The notes below the pieces were generated by a model. It saw nothing but the letters and a program-made list of their open reading frames with translations, made no database searches and was not told the origin of the DNA. The position numbers were made by a program, and so were the translations under genes. A stretch of DNA of 64,000 nt from Anisodus tanguticus (Eukaryota; Streptophyta; Magnoliopsida; Solanales; Solanaceae). Below, piece after piece: positions 25,053-36,698 of this stretch (the stretch's first letter is position 1; every line of letters begins with the position of its first letter). Location of the stretch: assembly GCA_034509755.1 (NCBI GenBank), contig CM067546.1, positions 15,854,615 through 15,918,614 on the forward strand, given 5' to 3'.

Positions 25053-26414
25053 TCCTGTCGCGCCCGTTTTTTTCCGACCCGCGAGAGGTCAGAGCGGAGC
25101 ACAAATGTATTCGGTGATTCTTGGGTCAATTGGATTGAGGAGTCGCCACCTAATTATTTATGGTGAATTAGGACACCTAAATATTAAATAAATGCTGCAA
25201 AATAACTCCAATTTTAAGGTCTGCAAAACTAGTGAGATTCTAGGTAAGGGTTCTTTATTATCCTAAAGGGAAGGGGTTAGACATCCTTTAAGATCCGCTA
25301 ACTTGCGGTTATCCGGTCAAACTCATGTTAATTATTGTACTAAGGAAAATGCAATTTTAAAATAGAAAGTTAAACTAATATTGCAAATATTTAGTAAAAG
25401 AATGCATTTTGTACAAGTATGCATTTGTATGGTATTTACAGAGAAATACATGTAAAGTTGAAAAGTATGCATTTTTAACAATTGATAGTAATTTTTTTTT
25501 ATTTATAATGCCAAAGAAGTAAATTTTTTGGAAATCATTGAGTTGCAAATTAAAAAAGATAAACTTATTTGTATGATTGATAAAGCGAATAAAAGATGAC
25601 CAAAGTTGTTTGGAAAATTTTGAACATGCATGACGAGCCTAAAATAAATAACTAGCGAAGGGTTTCTAAGTTTTAAACTACCCTATGAATTATTCTAAGT
25701 TTGTCTATTCTAAGCATTTCAATAGTTACATAAGTGCGATAAATAATATTACAATACAAAGCGGGATAAAAGCTGAATTAAAGAAAGTAAATAAAATAAA
25801 TAAACTCCGAGGAATATCTGCCTTTATTTACTTTATTCCCTGCAAGTTGTCAAGAACAAACGGTTAGAAACAGTTAAATACAAATAACTTCGGATCCGTA
25901 TCCAAAACAATGAGTGTTTTGGTCATGTAGGGCTCAGACTTAAATTTTGAAAAGACCATTCCAATCACGTCGTGGCTGCAAACGTATGACTCGGTAGTTA
26001 TTTTGATTGCCTCGCCTACTAAACGTGTTGGTCTCTCGGATGAAAAAGAAAAGACCATTATAATCACGTCATGGCTGCGAACATATAACTTGTTGGTTAT
26101 TTTAGTCGCCTCGCCTACTAAACATGTTGATCTCTCGGATGAAGTAAAAAGGTTTAAGTCTCATCCTTGCCCAGAAGTTATATTTTCCGTCTTTACGACT
26201 GTGGAGGCCTCAAAATCGACGGATATTTTTCATCGGCCAGTGTAGTATCGTGTTCAAATCAGCAAAAATTAAATCAAAGCCGTAAGCAGAAAAAACAGAG
26301 AGGCAATTTCCGAAAAGACGCGATGTTTAATTTAAAACAGTAAAACAATAAATATATGTTGCACGGATATTTAAATGCTGAAATTGTGGAATGAAACAGG
26401 AAAGCAATGCCCGA

Positions 26415-26830
26415 AAGGTGCGGCCTCGAATTCAATTTCATTGGCCTAAATGCGGTATTTGGTTCAAAACAGTAAGATATCTGTTGCACGGATGTTTAAA
26501 ACAGAAAACAGAGAAACGAAAAAAGCGCGGCTTCGAATTCAATTTCATCGGCCTAAATGCGGTATTTTGGTTCAAAACAGTAAAACAGTAAGATATCCAT
26601 TGCAAGGATGTTTAAAACAGTAAACTGAAAACAGAGAAATGAAAAAAACGCGGCCTCGAATTCAATTTCATCGGCCTAAATGTGGTATTTTGGTTCAAAA
26701 CAGTAAAACAGTAAGATATTTGTTGCACGGATGTTTAAAACAGTAAACAAAAAACAGAGAAACGAAAAAAAGCACTGCCTCGAATTCAATTTCATCGGCC
26801 TAAGTGTAGTATTCTGTTCGAATCAGTAGA
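26415..26830. repeat. About 122-bp tandem repeat in the 5' LTR of B
   Basis: The CGAATTCAATTTCAT marker recurs at 26427, 26534, 26657 and 26781 (spacing 107, 123, 124). It is the same unit as at 22513-22834, with four copies here. The number differs between the two LTRs of one element. Confidence 0.85.
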
Positions 26831-29257
26831 CTTTTCATAAATATTGCAGCTGTCCAGAATAGTCTTAAAACAATAGTTTTTGGCCAAGAAACCAGCATCA
26901 ACTGTGCTCCAAGATGCGACAGTAATGGACATTAAATAAGCTAAAAATGCAGCAGTAACTTGGCCAGAATGCTGCAGTTGTTTAACTCGAAACATAACAG
27001 CAGCCCATAAAACAAAGTGGCAACATATTCTTTCAACTAGAGCTGGGGACACAACCACAAACTAATCAAATATAGCATCAGTTCCTCAAATGCAGCCACT
27101 GTTTTGGCAAAGAAGAAGGTAGCAAATTTGAAGTGCGACAACAACCCAAAGAGGGTGTATAGCAACTCAATCAACTCCTATGAAACAGGACCTTCTGCGT
27201 AGTATTTGTTTTCATCAAAGTATTTCAACTGGACACCCAAAATGTATCAAGTTTTTCCCAAAAATGCCACAATAGCAAGTTGGGCACATCAACCATTCAT
27301 CAATGTTTACCAAACCAGGGCACCAATAAATGGAGTCTTAAGATGCATCAAAGAGCAGCAGCTAACAACAGCATCCTCAAAAAAATATGACAAAAAAAAA
27401 TAGACTTAAGGATGGTAAGCTATCGGAGGTTTCTAGAACCTTAGGCATGGCAAGCTATCGGAGGAGGCTAAACCAAACCTGATGCTTGTCTTGGCTTTCA
27501 ACCAGCATATTAAGATAAGTGTAAAAAAAAAGAACTCACATATATACATTCTGAAAGTCTCAAATAAAGACAAGAAAAGACATAATATGGAAGGAAGGAG
27601 TGGAAACATTATGCATATAGGTTTAGAGGGCATGAATTAGGACCAACCACATATAAATCACTCTCACATTCATATATACAGTTAAGCAAATAAAAAGAAA
27701 GTTCAGAATGACATAACTCTTTAACAAAACATGTTGAATAACAGCAATGTGACCAAAGTTAAAGCAATTTTTTAAACCTATTCATTAACATTCTCATAAG
27801 TATGCACGCCCCACATGCAATAAAAAAATAAAAATAAAAAAAACCCAAGACAAGGCAAAAACACTAGATAAACCACTCAGATATGGACAGATTGATGGGT
27901 GGTAGGACATGACTTATTCATAGTACTTCCATTCAATATTATAGGTATGGCTAAAATAACTCAATCCAATACACATGTATACTACCATATGAAAACATGG
28001 ATATAGGCTAAGAATGACAACTACAACTAAACAATGATTCAAACCAAACTCAAATAGGTCAAAGCAGGTAATAGACATAGGTACAATCCTCATTTGGACA
28101 GTTTGGCAGATTTGACATAACAAAAGTGACTCAAGGAAGTTTTCATATTATCATGGGGATATTTCAACACTGGAAAAGACAAAGAAAAATAGATAGATAG
28201 CTTAAAGACCTTTAGGGCATGGAGATGAATAAATAATCATTTAAGACAATAATTTAAATATGCAAAATCGTTTAGACTGAGCTAAAATATACAAGGTATT
28301 AATCATGTTGTATTTCCAGTCACTAAATGACAATTGAAACAAACAAAAGACCCCTAAGAATAACTTGATAGGTATTCTGACATAAGAATAATCAAAACTA
28401 GCAATTAAAGATAGCATTTTTAAGCATGCTAGACTAACTGATCTCAAAACAGACATATGCATCATGTAAGAACTATATTAGGCATGGTGATATCTTTTAA
28501 TAGACATGGGGTGGTTAAAATGATTATCAAATTGATCCTAAGTCAACAACCATCATACTTCAAACAGAAACATATCTAGGACTTGTTAAACTAAACTCAA
28601 GAATTTAATAAGAACAAAATATTTCAAAACATACTTCAATCTAGCAAATATAACTAAGCTACACTGATTAAATTAAAACAGACTAAACTGATCAGAACAA
28701 CTAATATTGGCAGCAAACACATATAGCATATATATAAAAACAAATAAAGGAAAGACCGAGGGGAATTCAGGCTCACTGCTTCTCCGGGCAGAGAACCGAG
28801 GCGTTGTTTTGAATTGTCGAATCTGCTCGAGAACATTTAGAATTCAGATTTTTGGATTTTTAATCACCGAATTCTGAATTTATAATTCTGAAAAGAATTC
28901 TGTTTCTGAAAACTTTAACCCGACCAGGAACTGACCCGGCCCGGCAGCGACCCAACCCGGCAATGACCCGACCCGGAATCAAATCAAATCCGAATCGAGC
29001 GAAAATATGAGGAATGCAATGGAATTTTCAGCTTGCAAAATTTGAAGGCTAAAAGTTGTGTTTCGGATTCGGAAATCTAGGAACAAAATAGGTATTTTCG
29101 GATTTGGGAATTGAGAAACAAAGGGGTGATTCGTAACCAAAATTAAGAACAGACAAACTTGAATTTATAATCTTTAAACCCGAACTTAAAAATCTGAATT
29201 TTGACCCGATTTCCGACCTCCAAAAAATTCTCCCCTTAACAGTGAACAATGGGGGGG

Positions 29258-29265
29258 ATTTATAG
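29258..29265 (-). promoter_or_regulatory. TATA box of element B 5' LTR
   Basis: The minus strand reads CTATAAAT within CCATCTATAAATCCCCCCC. The C LTR has TATATA at the same relative place (49077-49082). Confidence 0.55.
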
Positions 29266-30011
29266 ATGGTTTTCCCCCAACGTTCACCCCGTCAAAATCG
29301 AGTTTGAAATTTGAATTAAAGGCAAAGATTTCTGAATTTTGGAAGCGGATTTTAGGGGTATGGGTCGCGTATTTTGGGGGTATGGGTCAAAGGGTTGGTG
29401 GCAGGGAGTTGGTGGTGGCAGGGGTGAGGTGATCGATTTCGTGGGGTCGGGGGTATGGGGTGTTGCGGCGGATGGGAGCCTTTAGGGTTCGTTTGGGTTT
29501 TTTTTTCATTTTTTCTTTTGGGTTTTTCGATTTTGGGGGGGGGGGGAGAAATAAGGGGTAATGGGTAAGGGGCCGACGGGTTGGACCGGTTCGGGTTGAC
29601 CGAATGGGAGAGGTCGATTAGGCCTGGGGTTGGGCTGTCGAATTGGGTCGAAGAGGGAATGGTCGGCTGGGCCTCGATTTTTTTGGGTGGGTTGATATTT
29701 TGTTTGGGTAGAAATTGTTTTGGGTTAAAAATTGTTTTGGGTAGAAATTGTTTTGGGTTCTAAATTATTTTGGGTTATGGGTTAGAAAAATATAAAGGGG
29801 GTTTAATATTAAAAATGCTTTGAATAAAAAATTTGAATTATTTAGAATATAGTATAAGATGTGATAATAATAAAACATAATATATGTGAAATGCTTAATG
29901 CTTAATTAAAAAATGAAAATACGATGTCGTTTTGCTAAAAATAAAATAATATAGAATATTACAATAGAAACTATGATCATGATTTAAAAAGGCAAATGGT
30001 TGTAGAAATAC

Positions 30012-30012
<1 letters not shown>

Positions 30013-30044
<32 letters not shown>
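30013..30044. repeat. (AAT)n microsatellite
   Basis: About ten AAT units in the U3 end of the B 5' LTR. Confidence 0.9.
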
Positions 30045-30047
<3 letters not shown>

Positions 30048-30179
30048 CATTGAGAATAAATATATATATGTATTTATATGCCTATATGTATATATATAAA
30101 AAATATATTTTTTGAGCTGTCACAAATATTTAAAATTGCAAATAAATCGAAAAAGATGGAACAAAATTGGGTGTCAACA

Positions 30180-30184
30180 AGTGG
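30180..30184 (+). repeat. Right target-site duplication of element B (AGTGG)
   Basis: It repeats 21137-21141 exactly and resumes the interrupted sequence of element D. Confidence 0.9.
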
Positions 30185-30229
30185 CAAAGGTGCATTTATG
30201 GCTTAATAAAAGTGATTTGTTCGACGATA
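30185..30229 (+). other. Continuation of the second internal copy of element D
   Basis: CAAAGGTGCATTTATGGC and TTGTTCGACGATAT match 15280-15325. Homology to the first copy stops near 30229. Confidence 0.7.
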
Positions 30230-30392
30230 TATGTCATCGAATCTGGAGTGCGCGTATCATTGCGGCTATCTCTCATTCATGGTGTAAAAGAAAAAACCTT
30301 TTCGGCTTCCTCATTACTAATAATCATAAACAATTCCTTTCCTTGCTCCTCTTTGATACTTGATCATTCATTTGCTCACTTACCGTATTCTC
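30230..30392. other. Unassigned spacer
   Basis: About 160 bases between the end of D homology and the next LTR. I see nothing recognisable in it. Confidence 0.4.
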
Positions 30393-31010
30393 TATCACAC
30401 CCCAACCCTGGGAGTCATAGCCGGCACCCGATGCCTTACTTAGCCCCGAGCAAACCGTCTATAACTCGCAGATGCTGAAGACAACACCAATTTAGGCCAA
30501 CAAGGCCATACCCTGTGCAATTTGTAATAACAACTATCTCTTTTGAAACGAAGTCAACCCAAAAGATATGTGTATATACGGGATGGAAAAGCCATCATAT
30601 TGATATATACAATAAAACGAATAGGTCTACAAGCTTCTAGAGAAGTATAATTGTGCTATGGTCCGGACAGGGCCCCAAACTATCCATAATGTCTATATAT
30701 ACAAGAAGATTCTCAAAACATGGACATGGTAATCCTGACTGAGATGGAGCTTACCATCGACTGACTCTAACGTACTACTCGGGAGGCCTCTCCACCCGTC
30801 TTTCAGAACCCGTAGGCATGATGCAACATTCACAAATAAAAATACATCAGTACAAAATAATGTACTAAGTATGTAAGGCAGCTAAATAACTGAAACTGTA
30901 ACATAAGTCTGCTGAACAAAGATAAGGTCAGGGGTAACCTAAAATGTACTCGCCTGTCTCTACTCAATTTATATACATAATATACCCTTGCGTCTATTCA
31001 GCCACATATA

Positions 31011-31200
31011 GGGCTCGGTGTGTATCTACCCAGTCGTAGGAGTCTCGATGAGTATCTACCAGGACGTAGAAGGCTCGGTGTATATCTACCTAGCCGTAGG
31101 AGGCTCAGTGTGTATCTGTCCGGCCATATAGGCTCAGTGTCATCTACCCTGATATATAGGCTAGGTGTCATTCTACCTATTCATATAGGCTCGGTGTCAT
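31011..31200. repeat. About 30-bp tandem array, seven units
   Basis: The marker GGCTCGGTG or a variant recurs at 31012, 31042, 31072, 31102, 31131, 31159 and 31188. Each unit also holds TATCTACC and GTAGGAG or ATATAG. Spacing is 28-30 bp. Confidence 0.85.
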
Positions 31201-31442
31201 ATCAATAACAATCTAATAATTATCAACAATAGACATACTAAGCTATCAACAACTCTACTGCACACCAATAAGCTCTAAATACTGAAAGTACTCCCGACAA
31301 GGGACACATAGGATAATATAGCAATAGAACTCTAATGAGATGAAATCGGAACTCTTTTTCCGAACATAACTCATTTCATGATTACTTTCGATAAGGAACC
31401 ATGCCAAGTATGAAAATGAGAATCTTAACATACCTTTGTAAG

Positions 31443-32235
31443 TAGAGATGGCAGTGGATCCTGGACCCAGTCCGGATCCGATGGATCTAGATCCGTTTTA
31501 TAGGATATGGATCTTCAAAATTTGGACCCGACGGATCCGGATCGGATCTGGATCTGGATCTTGTATTTGAGATCCGTATCCGGTCCAAATCCGACCCGTG
31601 GATCCATTTTTTATTAAATATATACATAACCTAGAATGTAATTTTATAAGTATTTTCTTAAAATTGTTAAGCACATCCTTGCAAGTTTAATTTTCAAAAC
31701 AAGTTTAATTTATCCCCGCATTAACTCAAAAACCAAAAAATAAAGAGGTAAATTTGATAATAAAATCAATGTTATATTAGTGGATGACTAACATCTCCAT
31801 AGACAAGTAGTTAAAATTATATTCACTTCATTTGTGAAGATTCCAAGCACATGCAAGTTCTGCATTGTGGAAATACTAGTCAGCATTTTCCACAACTATT
31901 GTCATTGTCCAACATTTTCAATTAATAGCTCACAATCAAAACGAGACAACGAACAAAATATCTCATATGAACATTTCAAAATTGAAACACACTAAACTGT
32001 TAGCTAAGTAAAAATCATTTGTCAGTTCAAAAAAATCTTAGCAAGGTTACATTCTTAGCAAGGCAAATTTTTTTACATATGGATCCAGATTCGATCCGTA
32101 GACCTGGTGGATCCGATGGATCCGGATTTGGATATGATTTTTATGGACCCGATGGATCTAGATCCAGGTATGAAAAATGGATCTGGATATGGATCTAGTA
32201 GGATCCGGTCCAGATCCGATCCGTTGCCATCCCTA
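31443..32235. mobile_element. hAT-type MITE rich in GGATCC-like subrepeats
   Basis: 793 bp. The left end reads TAGAGATGGCAGTGGATC. The inverted right end reads TAGGGATGGCAACGGATC, 15 of 18 matching. It is flanked by TTTGTAAG (31435-31442) and TTTGTAAC (32236-32243), an 8-bp target duplication with one mismatch, as for hAT transposons. Both ends carry dense runs of GGATCC, GGATCT and GATCCGG for about 170 bp; the centre is AT-rich and non-coding. The frame at 32107-32310 is an artefact of the subrepeats. Confidence 0.75.
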
Positions 32236-33384
32236 TTTGTAACCTTCTATCTAACAACAACCAAGCTTATCTCGCCGCTCCTTACCAACCTCGCATTACA
32301 AGTGATATAACTATCGTATTTCGAATGATAAAATTTATCCCATAACAAAATGGGTAGCATCTCTCTTGTTTCTTTAACCTCCCATAAGTTCAATACAGTC
32401 ATAATAGTAGCTCATACAAGCAATACCTTCTTAATAGGTTCTTCAAAAAACCCAATGATTCAACAAGCGGGATGCTCGGTTTACGATTAACAAAAGTATA
32501 TCTTAAACCCCTTTTATTTCTTCATGAACATTTCAATAACAACAACAACAATATACTCAGGTTATTCTACCAATTTCTAGCCCACAAAATCACTCAAAAA
32601 ACCACCATATAGTTCTAACGACAATAACAACCTCAACTTATACGATTTCCCGCCATTAATTCCGTAGTTCTCATCTCACAATTTAGCTATGACTTGGATG
32701 AATTTAAATATACCTAAGAGAGGAGAATTGTTACCTTATATGCCAAGAATTACTCTTCTTCTACCTTGCTTCACTCAGAAGAAAGACCAGATTCAACAAC
32801 GCAAAAAAAAAAATGAAAACAAAATCTAGCGGTTTTCTCTTGAGAAAATTTATACGATGCTTCCTTAAAAAATATAGCTTGAGGGAAAATTTGGGTTCTT
32901 CAACACTTAGGTTTTCTCCAATTAGAACTTGAAAAGAAAAAAAAGCACTTAGGGCTTAAGGGAGCTTCGAGTGGTCAGCCTTTGAGGATCTTCCATGGAT
33001 AATTTTGAGGCTAGGGTCGTAGATATAAAGTGGGGGAGAGAGATAGAAATATGATCCTTAAAGGAGTGTCTTTTCCCTTATAAAATTGGGAAAAATATGG
33101 ACCTTTCCTTTTAAGTAAGTAGGTGGTCCACCTACTTGTCACCTACTTGCTTATTAGGTGATACATGCTGGTTTTTATTCCATCTTTAGACATGTCGGAT
33201 CTTCGTTAAATAATTAAGACATGTGTCAAGTAGCTCAAGCAAGTAGGATGGGTAAGCAAGCAGCTCGTTTCGCGTAAGCAAGCATCTCATTTTTATTTGC
33301 TCAAATCTTATTCCTCACGTTTAGGTGCATTCGTCAATCTCAACTTAGTTGTGCATATATTGAACGAAAGTACGAGATGTTACA

Positions 33385-34181
33385 TATTTTTCCAAGTCTC
33401 GTTCACCTTAACCAATGTAGAGGGACTTCACTCTCTCCGAGCTTATGTTAAATAACTTATGATGACAATGACATATGAAGTACAGAGTGTAACAATAATA
33501 ATCATGAGGCATTGTGTTTTGGGGGGTAGGAAATATGCGCTCTATTTTTCTTCTAGGGCGCTCTGACTTACTCCAACACATAGACTTATACAATTAGGAT
33601 AGGAAGTATCACACTTATAAGCACAAGCTTCCATTTCGTCACAAGCTTCCTATTTCATGAGAATCTTCCTCATAAGAGGCATAGCCTCTCATGTCTTCAT
33701 CACAAGGGTCTGAAGCTATAGATGACATGATTCCTTATAACTCATTTCCTTGTGACTCATTTTCTTGTACCTACAAAATGAGCAAACAAGGTTAGTAATA
33801 AAATCTCCTCACCAACGCTCGTGTTTGCACTCGTTTGTGCTTGTCTAGTACCACTCAAATATGCTCCCCCTATTGCCTTTTGTCACTCTAGGAGTAGCCC
33901 TTAACTCGTAAACCACCAACTTGAATAAGTTCTAAGATAGCACCATGTATCGATTCAGAATGGAGTTTATGAGACACCAAGAAATGGACTGATAAAAGCA
34001 ACAGACAAGAGACAAAAAAATTATCAAGAAAATAAATTGAGAAAAACACGAAAAGAATTGACACGAAATAAAAATACGGACATAAAAACTAGCTAACAAT
34101 CAAGTAAGGATAATTACTTAATGTTAATTAGTCTGGAAGATCAAAAAAAAATGAAAAGGAAGAGGTAATGCCCAACTTGTG
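33385..34181. other. Unassigned AT-rich sequence
   Basis: No gene is seen. Short repeats of CACAAGCTTCC-like words lie at 33625-33665. The minus strand near 33862-33878 reads AATAGGGGGAGCAT, which looks like a polypurine tract of a Copia element, but no LTR start could be confirmed next to it. Confidence 0.35.
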
Positions 34182-34322
34182 AATTTGTGGGGCAGATCAT
34201 ACAGCAGAATCAATTTTGTGGGGCAGATCATACAACAGAATCGATTTTGTGGGGCAGATCCTACAACATAATTGATTTTGCAGGGCATAATGGATTTTGC
34301 AGGGCAGATCCTAAAGTAGATT
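34182..34322. repeat. About 31-bp tandem array
   Basis: GGCAGATC recurs at 34191, 34222 and 34253, then GGCATAAT at 34284 and GGCAGATC at 34303. Units share ATTTTGTGGGGCAGATC and ACAACAGAAT. There are about four and a half units, the last shortened. A frame across it (34124-34414 minus) is a repeat artefact. Confidence 0.8.
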
Positions 34323-36698
34323 GATCTCAATGTTTCTACTTCAATATGTGGAGCATTCAGCTGCAACATTTTGTAATTCGTGAGGCATATTAATCTGCAT
34401 TTTGACAAGAACACTGTAATGTTTTTATAATTCCTAAATTCTTGGATCCCTTTGGGCCCACTTGACCTAGAAACTTTCTCTTTTAGGTCTTATAACATTT
34501 TTGCCCATGTTTTGGATAAGAGTTTTGGATCAAACCACCCCTTTTGGCACCTTCCTCACCATGAACACCTATGAAGATATGAAGATCTTCAAGAACACTA
34601 TGAACACTCCAGCTCGTCAAAAATGAATTTCTCATCAAACTCGGACTACCAAGGAGTCATGAAGATAGCCTGATCTAAGAGAAGATGAAATAGCAAGTGC
34701 TTGAGAAGAAAAAGCTCTTTGGATGTTAAAGCGGACCGGTGTAACAGATAAACCTTTAAGTTTGCAACTTCTTCAATTCAAGTCCAATTGACTCCTAATT
34801 TCGGATGTAGCTCCTCCTTAACCTACAGAACAAAGCACACTACAACTTGGAATCAATCAACCCTCAAATCAACAAACCCAGTTTGCTTGTTCTTCAAACC
34901 TTTAAATTCAACAATGGTGAATTCTTCAAATCACCTTCAAATGGCCCCAAATTTGGTATGTGGCTTCCTCTCAAGTTAGAGAACAAACCTCAATACTTTT
35001 TAAGCTCAAACAAACACAAATTCTTCAAGACCCAACTTCAAGTTCTTCAATCGAAAAATGGTGGATGACTCAAATCAACTCCAAATAACTTAAAATTTTA
35101 GATTTAAACTCTAATAACACTAGGGAACAAGAATCTAGTGTCAAAACAACAAGCAAAGACATATTAATTTTTTTTTCTGTGATTCTAAAAAAAATCAATT
35201 TATTTTAGTTTTCCCCCCTTCAAATTGAAACAAGCTAAGGATTAAGAATTGTAGGAACAACTCTTTAGCCTAAGCTCTGATACCAAATAATACAATCTTA
35301 ATTAGGAAAATATGAAAACAAAAATCAAATACGCGAAAATTAATATAGGAGAAATCAATAGATGAGATAGAAGAAATAGGAGATGAGAATAAAAGAAAGA
35401 ATGGATTAATTCAACTAAAATTGTAACTAATCAACAATCCAAAAGATGAATTCAATCTAAGGGGGAAGAAAACTTGAACATGAAAATCTAATCCTAGATT
35501 ATCCAAGAGATGATCTAGGTAAAGAGTTAAGGGAATCCTCTCACTACCTAACACTAGTTTATCCTAGCTTAACCTAAACCCTATAGAAGGAGAACTACTC
35601 TCAAATGAGTTTCTTCATCAATCAAAATCTAAGGAATGAAAATAGGCTAAGGCAAGCTTATATAATTTTGTCATTACATGCATAACCACAATTATTTAAT
35701 TAATAACCACATTTTACCCAAGCTTGCAATTGTATAGACATATCACATGTTTGGGCTTCTTTAAGAGATAAGCTTTGAGCCTTGGACTCTTGGGCTCTTA
35801 AACTCTTCCTCCATGCTATCATCCATAGCTTGAAAACCCTCCAATGATTATCTTCAAGTGCTTTCATAGCTACGTCCTCCATGAGCTTACTTGAGCCATC
35901 CAATATCGTATCATTACTAAATTTACTTTAGGCTGAGCCACATTGCGACATGCATATTGACTTCATTATTTGGACCCAAAAAAAGAAAAAAAGACTTCAC
36001 AATTTTAGAAAAAAAGAAATAAGATAAAAAAATAGGGCAAAATAACTTGGGTGTTCCATTATCTAAGGTAACCAACTTCAATTATTTTGCTTAATCACTG
36101 TCACAATTATATCATTGCTTGTGAGTTGTGACTGGGTTAGGTACTGAAGCCACGCAATATTTAAATAAATAAAGAAAATCTCTAACAACTTGCAATTATT
36201 TTTGTAATAAGTAAACGAAATCTATGTGTCACTGACTTCCTCTTCCACACATGTATTATAAAGTGAAACATCATTGATTTAGGGAAAAAGAAGAAAGAGA
36301 CAATAAAATATATTTAGGATTAAGAAAAAGAGTTATTTTTTATTTTCATTATTTTATTCCCCATTTCAGTTGGCTTCTGATGTAAGTACTTAGCTTGCTC
36401 TCTAAACAACCTTATTTTGATTTGATACACTGCAAATCAAATTCTGACAAGAAAGATTTGTTGATTAAACTTTGTTAAAGAATCATTTTTATATAATTTG
36501 CTTCTTGATTATAATTGTCCTATCCCAATTATTCACTTTAATAGTCATTGAGATTGATCCATCAACCAAGAGTCAACAGGTTATACGTGTAAGTGAGTGA
36601 GAGGAACGCAACAATAATTTCTTTTTTAAGAAATCATTTGTAAGCACTGACCTGTAAATATACGTTCATACCATTAATTTATCTAAAACAATTGATGG
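34323..36698. other. Unassigned AT-rich sequence around a minus-strand PBS
   Basis: No gene or retroelement protein is seen on either strand. The part below 35276 would be the leader of a minus-strand element; it contains many TTCTTCAA and CAACAATGG words. The part above 35293 may be its LTR, but no partner LTR was identified. 35940-36698 looks like ordinary AT-rich flank. Confidence 0.35.
35276..35288 (-). promoter_or_regulatory. Initiator tRNA-Met primer-binding site, minus strand
   Basis: The plus strand reads GCTCTGATACCAA, that is TTGGTATCAGAGC on the minus strand, a perfect match to the usual plant LTR-retrotransposon PBS. It marks a minus-strand element whose other parts are too decayed or small to name. 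Confidence 0.6.

Larger units (their letters stand above)
21142..30179 (-). mobile_element. Element B: internally deleted Tat/Ogre element nested in D
   Basis: Both outer ends read TG...CA (minus-strand TGTTGACACCC at 30179 and TTGGCGCGACA-type end at 21142) and are flanked by AGTGG. On the minus strand the order is 5' LTR (30179-25056), PBS, leader, intron segment, a few gag codons, pre-RT intron segment, a short start of the RT frame, then a 3' LTR lacking its first 0.57 kb. ORF1, gag-pro and nearly all of pol are gone. The two LTRs are close to identical where they overlap, so the insertion is younger than D and A. It cannot have moved in this form, since the polypurine tract and the 3' LTR start are missing. 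Confidence 0.85.
25056..30179 (-). repeat. 5' LTR of element B (5.1 kb)
   Basis: 5124 bp, from TGTTGACACCCAATTTTG (minus, 30179) to a GCGCGACA end at 25056. The start matches the LTR starts of element C. The U3 part contains the GC-rich GGGTATGGGTCG region (29340-29480), and a TATAAAT box lies at 29265-29258. The segment 26726-28612 is absent from the 3' LTR. Frames such as 26792-27058, 27433-27633 and 28654-28836 lie within LTR sequence and have no coding support. Confidence 0.85.
30393..33384 (-). mobile_element. Element E: solo LTR of a Gypsy-like element
   Basis: On the minus strand it starts TGTAACATCTCG (33384) and ends GGTTGGGGTGTGATA (30393), an LTR end with the final C changed to T. 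A TATAAGG box lies near 33080 (minus), followed by a long CT-rich leader-like stretch, which sets the orientation. No PBS, internal coding sequence or second copy follows on either side, so it is read as a solo LTR. The flanking five bases (TTCTC and TATTT) do not match, so a target duplication is not seen. It contains a 30-bp tandem array and a MITE. Confidence 0.55.

Noticed and set aside
32107..32310. Frame rich in Met-Asp-Pro and Asp-Pro
   Set aside because: It is produced by GGATCC-like subrepeats of the MITE.
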